Below, piece after piece: positions 43,890-51,786 of a stretch of DNA of 56,137 nucleotides. The translations under genes and the position numbers were made by a program. Under the pieces are notes generated by a model. It was not told the origin of the DNA. It was given only the letters and a program-made list of their open reading frames with translations, and made no database searches. Each line of letters begins with the position of its first letter. The stretch's first letter is position 1. This DNA comes from Aeolococcus sp035552595 (GTDB lineage Bacteria > Chloroflexota > Dormibacteria > Aeolococcales > Aeolococcaceae): assembly GCA_035552595.1 (NCBI GenBank), contig DASZKZ010000002.1:1-56137 (forward strand), given 5' to 3'.

Positions 43890-45354
43890 AACCCGCGGAG
43901 TCGCCGTCATCTCGCTCCTCCGTGACGAGGTCGAGGCGCGAGCGCTCGCGCGCCAGCTGGAGGGTGCGGCGCCCCCCTCCTCCGCCGCGCCCTTCGTGGT
44001 GCTGGTTCCCCAGGTCCGCGGGATCGACTTCTTCGCCTCCGCCGCCAGCCAGGCTGCGGTCGACCGCTGGTGGGGGAACAATGTACCGGCGACGGCGATG
44101 CCCGTCTATCTGCTCCGCCACGAAGACGGTCTGGCTGAATGGTTGCGCGGCCTCGATGGCGTGTTCATGGTGGCGGCACCGCGAACCGTGGCGGCCGGGT
44201 ACTCCTCGTGGACGGTGATCGACGCCGACTACGCATCCTCGCCGTCAGCGCTCGCCAGGGCCGCCATCACCCGGCTTGGGCTATCTCACCGCCGGAGCGA
44301 GCCCTCGCCGGCGATCGTCCGGCCACGGCTTCCATCGCTGCTGCAGATCGACGACGCCGACGGCATCCCACCCGGCGGGCCGCTCGCCTCCGCCCCCGAT
44401 CCATTCGATCTCCTCGCCGCGGAGAGCGCTCGCGTCGAAGCGCAGTCGCGCTCCCTGAACGTTCCCGCCGGCGGGCGGCCCCCCCAGCCCCGGCCGCCTG
44501 CCGCAGGGGTGCGGTCACGGCTGCGACTCCCTGCTTGGCGGGGCAGGCCGGACACGAGCGACGCTGCCCTGGCAGCGCTCCTCGTCAATCGCGCACCCAC
44601 CCTGGTCGTGCTGGGATCACGGAAGGGCGGCGTGGGCAAGACCAGCCATGCCGCGGGCATCGCCATCGCCGCCGGGGGAGCGCTCGATGCGGTCGGCCAC
44701 AAGGCCGCCCTCGTCGACGCCAACGTCGCCAACCCGGACGCGTGGGGCCAGCTCAACCTTCCCGCGCACGCCGCCACCGTTGGAGATGTCGCCGCAGCAC
44801 TCGGGACGGGTCGCGAGCCCCCGCTCCCCATCCATGCGGCCACGCCGGCTCTGGCGTGCTTCCCCGAACGGCGTGACGGCGCCGAGTACAGCCGCACCGA
44901 CATCCGTCGCCTGGCCGCGCACCTGCGCGCCCGCTACACGTTCGTCGTCGTCGACATGAGCAACCGGCTCCCGGATCCGACGGGCGGACCGGAGGCGACG
45001 GTGGCGGCCTACTGGCTGGATGAGGCTGACGCGCTCGTCCTGCCGACGGCGACCAGCCGGCAGGACTTCAACGGCGTGCTCGACTACCTCGAGGTGTCCG
45101 ACCTGCCGCCCACGGTGGTGCCGTGCATCGTCTCGGCCGCCCGCCGCAACCGACGCCATCCCATGACCCGGCAGTACCTCGACTCGATCGCTGCGCGCGT
45201 GCAGCGTGTCATCGAGATTCCTGACCAGGCCGACATGGTGCGCCTGGCGAGCATGGAGGGCACCGCCGTGCAGGACCTGTCTCCGCGCATGCGCCGCGCC
45301 TACCGCGACCTCACCGAGGCGGTGGCGCGACTCCCTGCGCGCCGCCGGCGATGA
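43879..45354 (+). CDS. CpaE/TadZ-like ATPase with intact Walker A and novel N-terminal domain
   Basis: 491 aa. Residues 1-135 form an alpha/beta domain that may be receiver-like (RGVAVISLLRDEVEARALA, VVLVPQVRGIDFF) but has no phospho-acceptor pattern. A Pro/Arg-rich linker (about 140-225) leads to a MinD-type P-loop, VLGSRKGGVGKTSHAAG, with VDANVANPDAWGQL and VVVDMSNRLPDPTG. The protein can be expected to bind ATP and position the machine, as CpaE does. The only usable start is TTG 43879, overlapping the previous gene by 11 bases. Confidence 0.8.
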   Translation: MFTETRGVAVISLLRDEVEARALARQLEGAAPPSSAAPFVVLVPQVRGIDFFASAASQAAVDRWWGNNVPATAMPVYLLRHEDGLAEWLRGLDGVFMVAAPRTVAAGYSSWTVIDADYASSPSALARAAITRLGLSHRRSEPSPAIVRPRLPSLLQIDDADGIPPGGPLASAPDPFDLLAAESARVEAQSRSLNVPAGGRPPQPRPPAAGVRSRLRLPAWRGRPDTSDAALAALLVNRAPTLVVLGSRKGGVGKTSHAAGIAIAAGGALDAVGHKAALVDANVANPDAWGQLNLPAHAATVGDVAAALGTGREPPLPIHAATPALACFPERRDGAEYSRTDIRRLAAHLRARYTFVVVDMSNRLPDPTGGPEATVAAYWLDEADALVLPTATSRQDFNGVLDYLEVSDLPPTVVPCIVSAARRNRRHPMTRQYLDSIAARVQRVIEIPDQADMVRLASMEGTAVQDLSPRMRRAYRDLTEAVARLPARRRR

Positions 45355-45791
45355 ACCTGGCACGGGCGCTCCGCGGCCGCCGGACCGGTCCGGACGACGA
45401 CGCGCGACGCAGCCGGCGGGTGGCCGCGGTGTTGCGACTTGTCGAGCGATTCGTCTACGACCTCGGACTGCTGATCGCCGGTCACGTCGTCGACCTCGAT
45501 CCCTACGTGGAGGGCTGCGCGGCCTCGCGCCTGCGCGCAGCGCTCGAGCCGTCTCGGACCGCGCTCGGAGTGGTTCGCCCCGACTTCGGTGAGTACGCAC
45601 AGGTTCGGATCGAGGGCGATCTCCTCGACCTCACCGCAGCGGTGCAGGCGGTGGCCGAGTTCGATGACCGCTCCACGCGCACCGATGGTCGGGGAACGAC
45701 GGTGGCGAGGTCGCGACGGCGGGTTCGGGTGCGGTTGGTCCTCGATCCGGCGATCACCACTGTGCTCGACCACCGCATCGAGGTGATGTGA
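45351..45791 (+). CDS. Hypothetical protein of the Tad-like cluster
   Basis: 146 aa, soluble and Arg/Asp-rich, with no recognised domain. The central part (RVAAVLRLVERFVYDLGLLIAGH) is helical and amphipathic; the end (RRRVRVRLVLDPAITTVLD) is beta-like. The ATG overlaps the CpaE-like stop, and its own stop overlaps the next GTG, so it is an integral member of the operon. Confidence 0.65.
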   Translation: MNLARALRGRRTGPDDDARRSRRVAAVLRLVERFVYDLGLLIAGHVVDLDPYVEGCAASRLRAALEPSRTALGVVRPDFGEYAQVRIEGDLLDLTAAVQAVAEFDDRSTRTDGRGTTVARSRRRVRVRLVLDPAITTVLDHRIEVM

Positions 45792-46378
45792 CGCCCGGCC
45801 CCGGCGCGCCCGGGCTCATCGATCGCCGTGCGCAGAACCTGCCGGTGCCGCTGGGCGGGGACGCGCCGGTTCGAGAGCAGCGTTCGCGGCGGCGCCGGCC
45901 GATTCGGACGCACGCGGGCTCACTTGCGGCCGGTGTCGGGTTCGCGGCCGCGGCGCTGGGTGTCGCGCTCCTCGCGGTGCCACCGTCCACCGCGGTGTCC
46001 CTGCTCGGGGACCACGTCGATGTCGGCAGCATGGTGTTGCGCGAGACCGGCCCGGTCGCCGGCTCGCAGGCGGTGCTCTATTCGGGGGACGCGTCCTACG
46101 TGCTGGCCGAACACGGTGACGGGTCGGCGACGGCCTCGGCAGCGTGGGTGTCGTCAGGAGCGAGCGCGTCCGGGGTCTGCACACTTCGACCGGTGGAGTC
46201 TCGGCTCATCGACGAGTGCAGCTTCACGTTGAACACGGAGCGGCTGACGTCGGTCGACGTCCTCGATCCCGCCCGCGGCCCGCAATGGCAGCGGACATAC
46301 GACGATGGCGTGCGCGCCGCCATCGCGGTGTCACCCGACGGAGCCGCCATCCCGGTGCCCTTCCCGATCGGACACTGA
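45788..46378 (+). CDS. Single-pass membrane protein with extracytoplasmic domain, end of Tad-like cluster
   Basis: 196 aa. A basic cytosolic start (REQRSRRRRPIRTHAG) precedes one helix (residues about 45-68, LAAGVGFAAAALGVALLAV). About 125 exported residues follow with two cysteines (GVCTLRP, IDECSF) that could form a disulfide. The topology matches a pseudopilin-like or assembly protein only loosely; no prepilin cleavage motif precedes the helix. GTGA overlap with the previous gene. Confidence 0.62.
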   Translation: MTPGPGAPGLIDRRAQNLPVPLGGDAPVREQRSRRRRPIRTHAGSLAAGVGFAAAALGVALLAVPPSTAVSLLGDHVDVGSMVLRETGPVAGSQAVLYSGDASYVLAEHGDGSATASAAWVSSGASASGVCTLRPVESRLIDECSFTLNTERLTSVDVLDPARGPQWQRTYDDGVRAAIAVSPDGAAIPVPFPIGH

Positions 46379-46424
46379 CCGCCCATCGCCGCGGCGGCAG
46401 GGAGTGGCGGCAGCCCGACTCTGG

Positions 46425-46430
46425 CAGGAT
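46425..46430 (+). promoter_or_regulatory. -10-like hexamer CAGGAT, leaderless short ORF
   Basis: CAGGAT ends 6 bases before the ATG at 46437. It lies within the 11-mer TCTGGCAGGAT, which is identical to the one before aroF. Confidence 0.4.
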
Positions 46431-46436
46431 TGGACG

Positions 46437-46472
46437 ATGGCAACGACCAACCTCTCCCCGAACCACGGATGA
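46437..46472 (+). CDS. 11-codon leader ORF overlapping the next start
   Basis: ATG at 46437 encodes MATTNLSPNHG and stops at TGA 46470-46472. That TGA overlaps the ATG of the membrane protein at 46469 as ATGA. With a -10-like hexamer 6 bases upstream, this ORF would be the 5' end of a leaderless mRNA and would deliver ribosomes to the real gene, which has no ribosome site. The peptide itself shows no attenuation-type residue run. Confidence 0.4.
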   Translation: MATTNLSPNHG

Positions 46473-47227
46473 CCGCCAGCGCCATCCTGCTGGTCGTCGC
46501 CGTCTTCCTCGCCAGCGCGGTGGAGATGGTGGAAGCGGCCACCATCGTGGTCGCGGTCGGGGTCACCCGCGGCTGGCACAGCGCCATGCTCGGGGTGGGC
46601 GCGGGGCTGCTGGCCCTGGCTGTGGTGGTCGCCGCCCTGGGGCCCGCGCTCACCGCCATCCCCTTGAGCGCGCTGCGCCTGGCCGTGGGGGGGCTGCTTC
46701 TCGTCTTCGGCCTGGGCTGGCTGCGCAAGGCGATCCTCCGCGCTGCCGGCCTCAAGGCCCTCCACAACGAGGCGGAGACGTTTCGCGAGCAGCGCGAGCT
46801 GGCCCGCGAGGCGGCCGTGGCCGCCGGCCGGCTCGACACCTACGGGTTCACCCTGAGCTTCAAGGGGGTGCTGCTCGAGGGCCTGGAGGTGGTGTTCATC
46901 GTCATCACCTTCGGCAGCAACCAGGGCGGCATCGGGCTGGCCGCGCTCGGAGCCCTCGCCGCCGTCGTGGTGGTGCTGGGCGCGGTGGTGGTGGTGCGGG
47001 CGCCGCTGTCACGGGTGCCCGAGAACACCATGAAGTTCGCCGTCGGCTGCCTGCTCACCTCCTTCGGCACCTTCTGGGGAGCCGAGGGAGCCGGCGTCAC
47101 CTGGCCGGGCGCCGACATCGCGCTCGCGGTGCTGATCCCGGCGACGCTGCTGATCAGCGTCGCCATGGTGGCGGCTCTGCGGCGTACCGCCGGGACCGCG
47201 GCGCTCCCGCAACCCGGAGCCGCGTGA
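46469..47227 (+). CDS. Multi-pass membrane protein with duplicated Glu motif (COG4280-like)
   Basis: 252 aa with about seven helices. Two homologous halves each carry an acidic intramembrane motif: SAVEMVEAATIVVAVG near residues 15-30 and LLEGLEVVFIVITFG near 138-152. Such inverted or duplicated E-x(2)-E helices suggest a cation transporter, and the pattern recalls the COG4280 membrane family; the substrate is unknown. The start is set by the ATGA overlap with the 11-codon ORF. A small membrane protein follows with TGATG overlap. Confidence 0.75.
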   Translation: MTASAILLVVAVFLASAVEMVEAATIVVAVGVTRGWHSAMLGVGAGLLALAVVVAALGPALTAIPLSALRLAVGGLLLVFGLGWLRKAILRAAGLKALHNEAETFREQRELAREAAVAAGRLDTYGFTLSFKGVLLEGLEVVFIVITFGSNQGGIGLAALGALAAVVVVLGAVVVVRAPLSRVPENTMKFAVGCLLTSFGTFWGAEGAGVTWPGADIALAVLIPATLLISVAMVAALRRTAGTAALPQPGAA

Positions 47228-47445
47228 TGGGGCACGTGCGCGCCTTCGCCCTGTTCTGGTGGGACTTCATCGTCGGCGACGACTACCGGATCGCCCTCGG
47301 CGTGGTCGTCCTGCTCACGGCCACCGATCTGCTCAGCCGATCCGGCGCCAACGTGTGGTGGCTGCTCCCGCTCGGCGTGGTGACCATGCTGGCGGCGTCG
47401 GTCTTCTCCGCGGCCCGCGAGCGCCGCGGTCAGCGACGGGGGTAG
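47227..47445 (+). CDS. Small two-helix membrane protein coupled to the COG4280-like gene
   Basis: 72 aa: MGHVRAFALFWWDFIVGDDY opens the protein, then one helix (RIALGVVVLLTATDLL) and a second (VWWLLPLGVVTMLAASVF), with a basic C-terminus. The start codon overlaps the previous stop (TGATG). Probably a subunit or partner of the upstream transporter-like protein. It is too embedded in a longer open frame to be obvious, but the junction and hydrophobicity support it. Confidence 0.7.
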   Translation: MGHVRAFALFWWDFIVGDDYRIALGVVVLLTATDLLSRSGANVWWLLPLGVVTMLAASVFSAARERRGQRRG

Positions 47446-47451
47446 CGGCGC

Positions 47452-47464
47452 ACCGGGGCCCGGT
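47452..47464. terminator. Hairpin between convergent genes
   Basis: ACCGG-GGC-CCGGT, a 5-bp stem, lies between the small membrane protein and the bactofilin gene. Confidence 0.35.
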
Positions 47465-47940
47465 CAGCTCTCGTGCTGGTGCTCGCCCGCTCCGACCAGC
47501 TCGCCGTTGGCCTCGCCGCCGGCGAACTCCGCTGACTTCGACTCCTCGCTCTCGTCGAGGTCCTTGCCGCCACTCATGCTGATGCTGCCGTTGAGCGTGG
47601 CGCCGTCGTCGACCTTGAGACGAGCCGCGGACGCGTCGCCCTGGAGGCTGCCGGAGCCGCTCAGCGAGAGGCGCCGGCTGCTGGTGACGTTGCCCTTGAC
47701 CTGGCCGCGAATGTCGACGTTGCGGCCCTCGATGGCCGCCACCACCGTCGCGGACGCTTCGACGATGACGTCGCCGCCGGCGAAGATCTCACCCTCGACG
47801 GCGCCGCCGATGGTGACCCCGCTGTCGGTGCGCAGGGTCCCGTTCAGCGAGTCATTGGGGCCGAGCACGATGGGACCGCTGCCACCACCGGCGTTGCCGC
47901 GCTGGCGTCCGGCGCGGACGCCGGAGGTCTCAATAGCCAT
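47464..47940 (-). CDS. Bactofilin (polymer-forming cytoskeletal protein)
   Basis: 158 aa. The central right-handed beta-helix (residues about 25-120) shows the short repeating pattern VEGEIFAGGDVIVEASATV, then NVDIRGQVKGNVT and RLSLSGSGSLQGD. The termini are polar and disordered, as expected (acidic DESEESKSAEF at the end). Bactofilins polymerise without nucleotide and scaffold envelope enzymes. It faces a methyltransferase gene across a shared promoter region. Confidence 0.92.
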   Translation of the reverse strand: MAIETSGVRAGRQRGNAGGGSGPIVLGPNDSLNGTLRTDSGVTIGGAVEGEIFAGGDVIVEASATVVAAIEGRNVDIRGQVKGNVTSSRRLSLSGSGSLQGDASAARLKVDDGATLNGSISMSGGKDLDESEESKSAEFAGGEANGELVGAGEHQHES

Positions 47941-47999
47941 CTTTCACCGCTCCCAACGTGAGCACGGCTCGAGTGAGGGGTGCTCGCCTTCCAACCGGC

Positions 48000-48009
48000 T
48001 ACGATTCTA
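48000..48009. promoter_or_regulatory. Overlapping divergent -10 hexamers
   Basis: TACGAT (48000-48005) reads rightward to the methyltransferase gene. TAGAAT (48009-48004, minus strand) reads leftward to bactofilin with a leader of about 60 bases. Overlap means the two promoters cannot be occupied together. Confidence 0.4.
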
Positions 48010-48047
48010 GCGCTCCTCGCTCCCAGAGGATCTGATGGAGTGTGACG

Positions 48048-48992
48048 ATGGGCAGCCCGAGCTCGCGCGAGACCGCCGGCTACGACCGCGCGCTCACCGG
48101 CTTTCTGCACTCGCTCGCCGACCATGACGACCAGTGGGAGGGAGGGCTGCATCGCGAGGTGGCCACGCGGCTCGTCGGCCTCGCCGGGGCCGACGACGGC
48201 GAGGCGTGCCTCGATCTCGGCGGCAGCGCCGGGACCGTGGTTTCAGCACTGAGCAGCGCGGTGGGGCCGGCCGGGTGGGTTGTCACCACCGACATCAGCG
48301 AGCCGGCGATCGAGGTGGCGCACTCCCGAGCCCCTGGGCACACGCACCTGATGAAGATGACCGGGGACGACGTGATCTTTCGCGACCACACCTTCGACGT
48401 GGTGGTGCTGTCGCGGTCGATCACCCACGAGCCCGACCCGCACGCGGTGATCGCGGAGGCCACCCGCGCCCTCAAGCTGGGCGGACGGCTGGCCCTCTTC
48501 TGCCGCCGCCGCGGGCTGGCCACCCCCGCCGAGCAGGCGTTCCTGGATCTGCTGGCCGTGTTCGTGCAGCACCACCCGGTCAATCTGCCCCATCAGTACC
48601 TCGGATATCCGGGCCTCGCCGATCGAGCGGAGGTGGGCGGCGCGCTCATGGCCGCGGGGCTGGACCGGATCAGCTTTGGCGATGTGGTCACGGGTGGACG
48701 GGCGGACGACGCGCCCGCCTGGAATCGGGAGATGATGCGCTGCTGGCCGGCCGCCGCCATCCTTCTTCGCGGGCTCGGTGCCGGCAAGCGCCTTCAGTTC
48801 GAGGGGCAGGTGGAGCGTGCCATGGCCACGCTGGGGGACGAGGCCTTCCGCTACCACCATCCCTACCTCCTGGCGACCGGGAGCAAGGTCCGCGATGCAC
48901 CCGGCGCGGGCGTCAGCCGTCGCGATGGTGCTGGCCGGCAGGACGCGAGCCCTGCCACTGAGAGATCGGCATCGCCGCCGTGGCCAGGCTGA
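48048..48992 (+). CDS. Class I SAM-dependent methyltransferase
   Basis: 314 aa. Motif I is CLDLGGSAGTVVSAL near residues 48-62, TDISEPAIEVA (motif II) and FDVVVLSRSITHEPDP (post motif) follow in order, and LALFCRRRGLA closes the core. This is the UbiE/Methyltransf_11 layout; the substrate is unknown. GGAG lies 7 bases before ATG 48048 (GTG 48042 possible). The last 26 residues (Arg/Ser/Pro-rich) are encoded in an 80-base overlap with the convergent gene and may be a read-on tail. Confidence 0.85.
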   Translation: MGSPSSRETAGYDRALTGFLHSLADHDDQWEGGLHREVATRLVGLAGADDGEACLDLGGSAGTVVSALSSAVGPAGWVVTTDISEPAIEVAHSRAPGHTHLMKMTGDDVIFRDHTFDVVVLSRSITHEPDPHAVIAEATRALKLGGRLALFCRRRGLATPAEQAFLDLLAVFVQHHPVNLPHQYLGYPGLADRAEVGGALMAAGLDRISFGDVVTGGRADDAPAWNREMMRCWPAAAILLRGLGAGKRLQFEGQVERAMATLGDEAFRYHHPYLLATGSKVRDAPGAGVSRRDGAGRQDASPATERSASPPWPG

Positions 48993-49617
48993 TCCCGGCG
49001 ACGAAGGCGACGGTGGTGAGCAGCACGCGACGGCGGGACCCCGGCACGCGCACCGCCGCGGGCACCCGCGACGGCGCCACATCCGCGGCAACCTCGACGG
49101 GCGTGTCCCAGAGATGGGCGAGCAGGTGCAGGCCGAGGGCGCCGGTGAAGATGAGGGCGGCGCCGTTGTGGATGGTGCTCCAGGGCCCGAAGCGGTTGGC
49201 GCCGAGCAGCATCTCCACACCGCTGAGGAAGAGCACCGCCGTGGAGAGCACCAGGATCGGGGCGGTGATACGCGGCATGGGATGCGGCGGGCCGTCCTCG
49301 CGGAAGCCTCTGTCACCGAGGTAGTAGCGGAGCGCGCGCCAGCCCGTGCCGGCGAGCTTGAGGGCCAGCAGAGGGATGAGCAGCAGACCGCTGAAGTAGT
49401 GCACTCGCCACAGCACATCGAGGTTCAGCGCCGTCGCGTACGGCACCGGCAGCAGCACAAGAAGAGCCAGTCCGGTCATCGCCACCAGGCGGGCGTTGGC
49501 CACCCGGGCGCGCCGGGGACGGTGCGCCGAGAACGGTCGCACCCCGCCCAGTGCGAGCAGGTCCATGGCCGCCTCGGTCAGCGGATCCGACGACCCTTTC
49601 GGTTCCGGGGGCACCAC
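48913..49617 (-). CDS. Membrane cytochrome b-like (DUF4405-type) protein
   Basis: 234 aa with four main helices (about residues 47-65, 70-92, 115-135, 148-170) and a fifth near 205-222. Histidines at helix ends (WRVHYFSGLLLIPLL, TIHNGAALIFTGALGLHLLAH) fit heme ligation as in cytochrome b561-like DUF4405 proteins. GTG/ATG alternatives exist at the N-terminus, which is polar for 40 residues. Overlaps the methyltransferase 3' end by 80 bases. Confidence 0.72.
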   Translation of the reverse strand: MVPPEPKGSSDPLTEAAMDLLALGGVRPFSAHRPRRARVANARLVAMTGLALLVLLPVPYATALNLDVLWRVHYFSGLLLIPLLALKLAGTGWRALRYYLGDRGFREDGPPHPMPRITAPILVLSTAVLFLSGVEMLLGANRFGPWSTIHNGAALIFTGALGLHLLAHLWDTPVEVAADVAPSRVPAAVRVPGSRRRVLLTTVAFVAGISLATAAMPISQWQGSRPAGQHHRDG

Positions 49618-49778
49618 GCCACTCTATCCAGCCAAGCTGGGAGTCCCCTGGGAGAGCCCGCGCTCGCCGCAGCCCGGCGCCGCCTCCAGCGCGAGGTGCA
49701 ACCGAGGAGTACCGTGGAGGCCACCCTGATGTCGGCGCCGGGATGTTGCGGGCCCTCTCGAACCTGCACGGAGAGTCC

Positions 49779-50174
49779 ATGCCAACCGATCCCCGCCCCT
49801 CGCCCGATGAGCTGATTCGCGCCGGCGACCCGGCCACGCTTCTTGCCGGCGAGGATCCGGCATCGATCTTCGTGGCCGACGCCGTGCACTGGATCCGGGT
49901 CTACGAGGAGCTCATCGCCCTCAAGGACTCACTCCTGGTGCGGCTCGCCGAGATGGCTCAGGGACTGAGCAACGTTGCCGTCGAGGACACCGAGATCGAC
50001 GAGCGCTTCCTGCGCGCCCAGGCCGACCGCTATCGCACGCGCCACCATTACTGGACGGTGCGGGCGGCCCAGCTGGCGTCGGGCGAGGCGGGCGCCAGAA
50101 CGGTGGTCGCGGCGCCGGCGGGTGCGTCACCGGCAGAATCGTCATCGGCACAGTTCACGCCGCGTACCTCATAG
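49779..50174 (+). CDS. Hypothetical protein, first of a tandem paralogous pair
   Basis: 131 aa. The core is a helical hairpin (AVHWIRVYEELIALKDSLLVRL, then FLRAQADRYRTRHHYWTVRA in parts) with an Ala/Ser-rich tail. The next gene has the same spacing of W-I-x(2)-Y-E-x-L-x-A-L followed by R-x(5-6)-W, so they are probably a duplication. A purine-rich GGAG lies 5 bases before the ATG; ATG 49743 in frame is possible. No family is recognised. Confidence 0.65.
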   Translation: MPTDPRPSPDELIRAGDPATLLAGEDPASIFVADAVHWIRVYEELIALKDSLLVRLAEMAQGLSNVAVEDTEIDERFLRAQADRYRTRHHYWTVRAAQLASGEAGARTVVAAPAGASPAESSSAQFTPRTS

Positions 50175-50186
50175 GGAGGCTCACGG

Positions 50187-50486
50187 ATGACCGAGCACGA
50201 TCCCCGGTCCTTTCAGGATCTCTTCGACTCCGAGCCCGACCGTCCCTCCGCGGCGGAGACGGCCAAGTGGATCGATCTCTACGAGCGCCTCACCGCCCTG
50301 ATGGAGCGCCAGCTCGAGGAGACCCGGCAGTTTGCTGAGGGCGTGCCCGACCCGATGAGGCGATACCTCAGCACGGAGAACGTCCCCATCCTCACCGAGG
50401 AGCTCGAGATCTTCAGGCGGAGGCTCGAGCGCTGGCGCGAGATCGCCGGCACCCAGGAGACGGCGCCGACCGACCGGCCGTCCTGA
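50187..50486 (+). CDS. Hypothetical protein, second of a tandem paralogous pair
   Basis: 99 aa, highly charged and helical: TAKWIDLYERLTALMERQL, then LTEELEIFRRRLERWREIAG. A good ribosome site GGGAGG lies 8 bases before the ATG. It is 12 bases downstream of its paralogue, so the two are one operon. Coiled-coil-like heptads suggest homo- or hetero-oligomers. Confidence 0.72.
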   Translation: MTEHDPRSFQDLFDSEPDRPSAAETAKWIDLYERLTALMERQLEETRQFAEGVPDPMRRYLSTENVPILTEELEIFRRRLERWREIAGTQETAPTDRPS

Positions 50487-50522
50487 GCCGCGCCCGCCCG
50501 CGGTGACGTCGGGGGCGGCGCC

Positions 50523-50528
50523 TATGCT
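50523..50528 (+). promoter_or_regulatory. -10 hexamer TATGCT, leaderless
   Basis: TATGCT ends 8 bases before the ATG of the MFS gene at 50537. Confidence 0.5.
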
Positions 50529-50536
50529 CACGCCGC

Positions 50537-51775
50537 ATGACGACCCATGCGTCGAAGGACGTCGTGTCGGCTCGCTTGCCCACGTCCTACAAGGTGTGGT
50601 TGGCCGGAGCCATGGGCTCGCAGCTCGGCGACGCTGCCCTGTACTTCGCGCTCGGCTGGGCAGCCAGCGCTCATGGCGGTTCCGCCGCTGGCCTGGTCCT
50701 CTCAGCGATCGCACTTCCCAGGACGGTGCTGTTGCTGGTCGGCGGAGCGGTCGGAGATCGCCTCGGCGCCCGCCCGGTCATGATCATGGGAGACGCCGTC
50801 ATGCTTTTCGTGTCGGCGGCACTCGGCGTCAGCGTGTGGCGCTGGGGCACGCCGGTGGTGCTCTTGGTCGCGGCCGCACTGGTGATCGGTGCTGTGGACG
50901 CGTTCTACCTGCCCTCCTCCGGCTCGATGCCACGGCGGCTGGTTGCCGATGACCTGGTGCCGCGGGCGCTCGCTCTCCGTCAGACGGGCAGCCAGATCAT
51001 CACTCTGGTCGGTGGCCCGCTGGGTGGCGTGCTCGTGGCGGTGGCCGGACTCGCTGCCGCTGCTCTCACCGACTCCGTTACTTTCGCGATGGTCCTGGTC
51101 GTGCTGATCACGATTCGTCCTGGCTTCGACGTATCAGCAACGGGCCACCGAAGGAACATCCTTCGTGAGGCGTTCGATGGCCTGCGTGTAGCCATGACCA
51201 CGGCCGGGCTGAGGCCTGCGCTGCTTTTGGTCGGAGGCGCCGCCGGTTTCATCCTTCCGGTGACGTCCATCTTGTTGCCGCTGCTTGCGCGGTCCCACGG
51301 TTGGGGCGCCGGCGCTGCCGGCCTGGCCGTGGGTGCGCTGGCAGTCGGAACCCTCAGCGTCACAGTGATCGTCGCCCGCACGGGTCTTCGGCCTCGCCCG
51401 GCCACCACTGCTCTGTGCGGACTGCTGGTCACCGCCGCCGGGGAGACTGCCCTGGCGCTGAGCCCCAACGTCGGCGCCGCGGTAGCCGGCGCGCTCGCCA
51501 TGGGAGCGGGCACCGGCATCTTCACCACCCACCTGGGACCGATGCTCCTGACCGCTGCTCCGCCAAGCCACCTGTCTCGAATCCAGTCCCTGCTGTCCCT
51601 GGTGCAGAGCAGCGCGTTGCTTGTTTCCAACAACGCGCTCGGGAACCTCACGCGGCTGATCCAACCCGGCCCAACTATCCTGGTCTGCGCTGGGCTGCTC
51701 GTCGGATGCGACGTCATGGGCTTCTGTGCCCCGAGTCTCAGAGCCGCAACCCGTCCGCGAAGCCGGACACAATGA
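50537..51775 (+). CDS. MFS transporter
   Basis: 412 aa with 12 predicted helices. The loop 2-3 motif is GGAVGDRLGARPVMIMGD, and MGSQLGDAALYFALGWAA opens helix 1. The exported compound is unknown; drug-efflux-type families look closest. Compared with its neighbours the gene uses visibly more T-ending and less strictly GC-ending codons, and it ends 11 bases before the 3' end of tRNA-Pro, which hints at acquisition by transfer (inference). Confidence 0.88.
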   Translation: MTTHASKDVVSARLPTSYKVWLAGAMGSQLGDAALYFALGWAASAHGGSAAGLVLSAIALPRTVLLLVGGAVGDRLGARPVMIMGDAVMLFVSAALGVSVWRWGTPVVLLVAAALVIGAVDAFYLPSSGSMPRRLVADDLVPRALALRQTGSQIITLVGGPLGGVLVAVAGLAAAALTDSVTFAMVLVVLITIRPGFDVSATGHRRNILREAFDGLRVAMTTAGLRPALLLVGGAAGFILPVTSILLPLLARSHGWGAGAAGLAVGALAVGTLSVTVIVARTGLRPRPATTALCGLLVTAAGETALALSPNVGAAVAGALAMGAGTGIFTTHLGPMLLTAAPPSHLSRIQSLLSLVQSSALLVSNNALGNLTRLIQPGPTILVCAGLLVGCDVMGFCAPSLRAATRPRSRTQ

Positions 51776-51786
51776 GGGAGCAGCCG

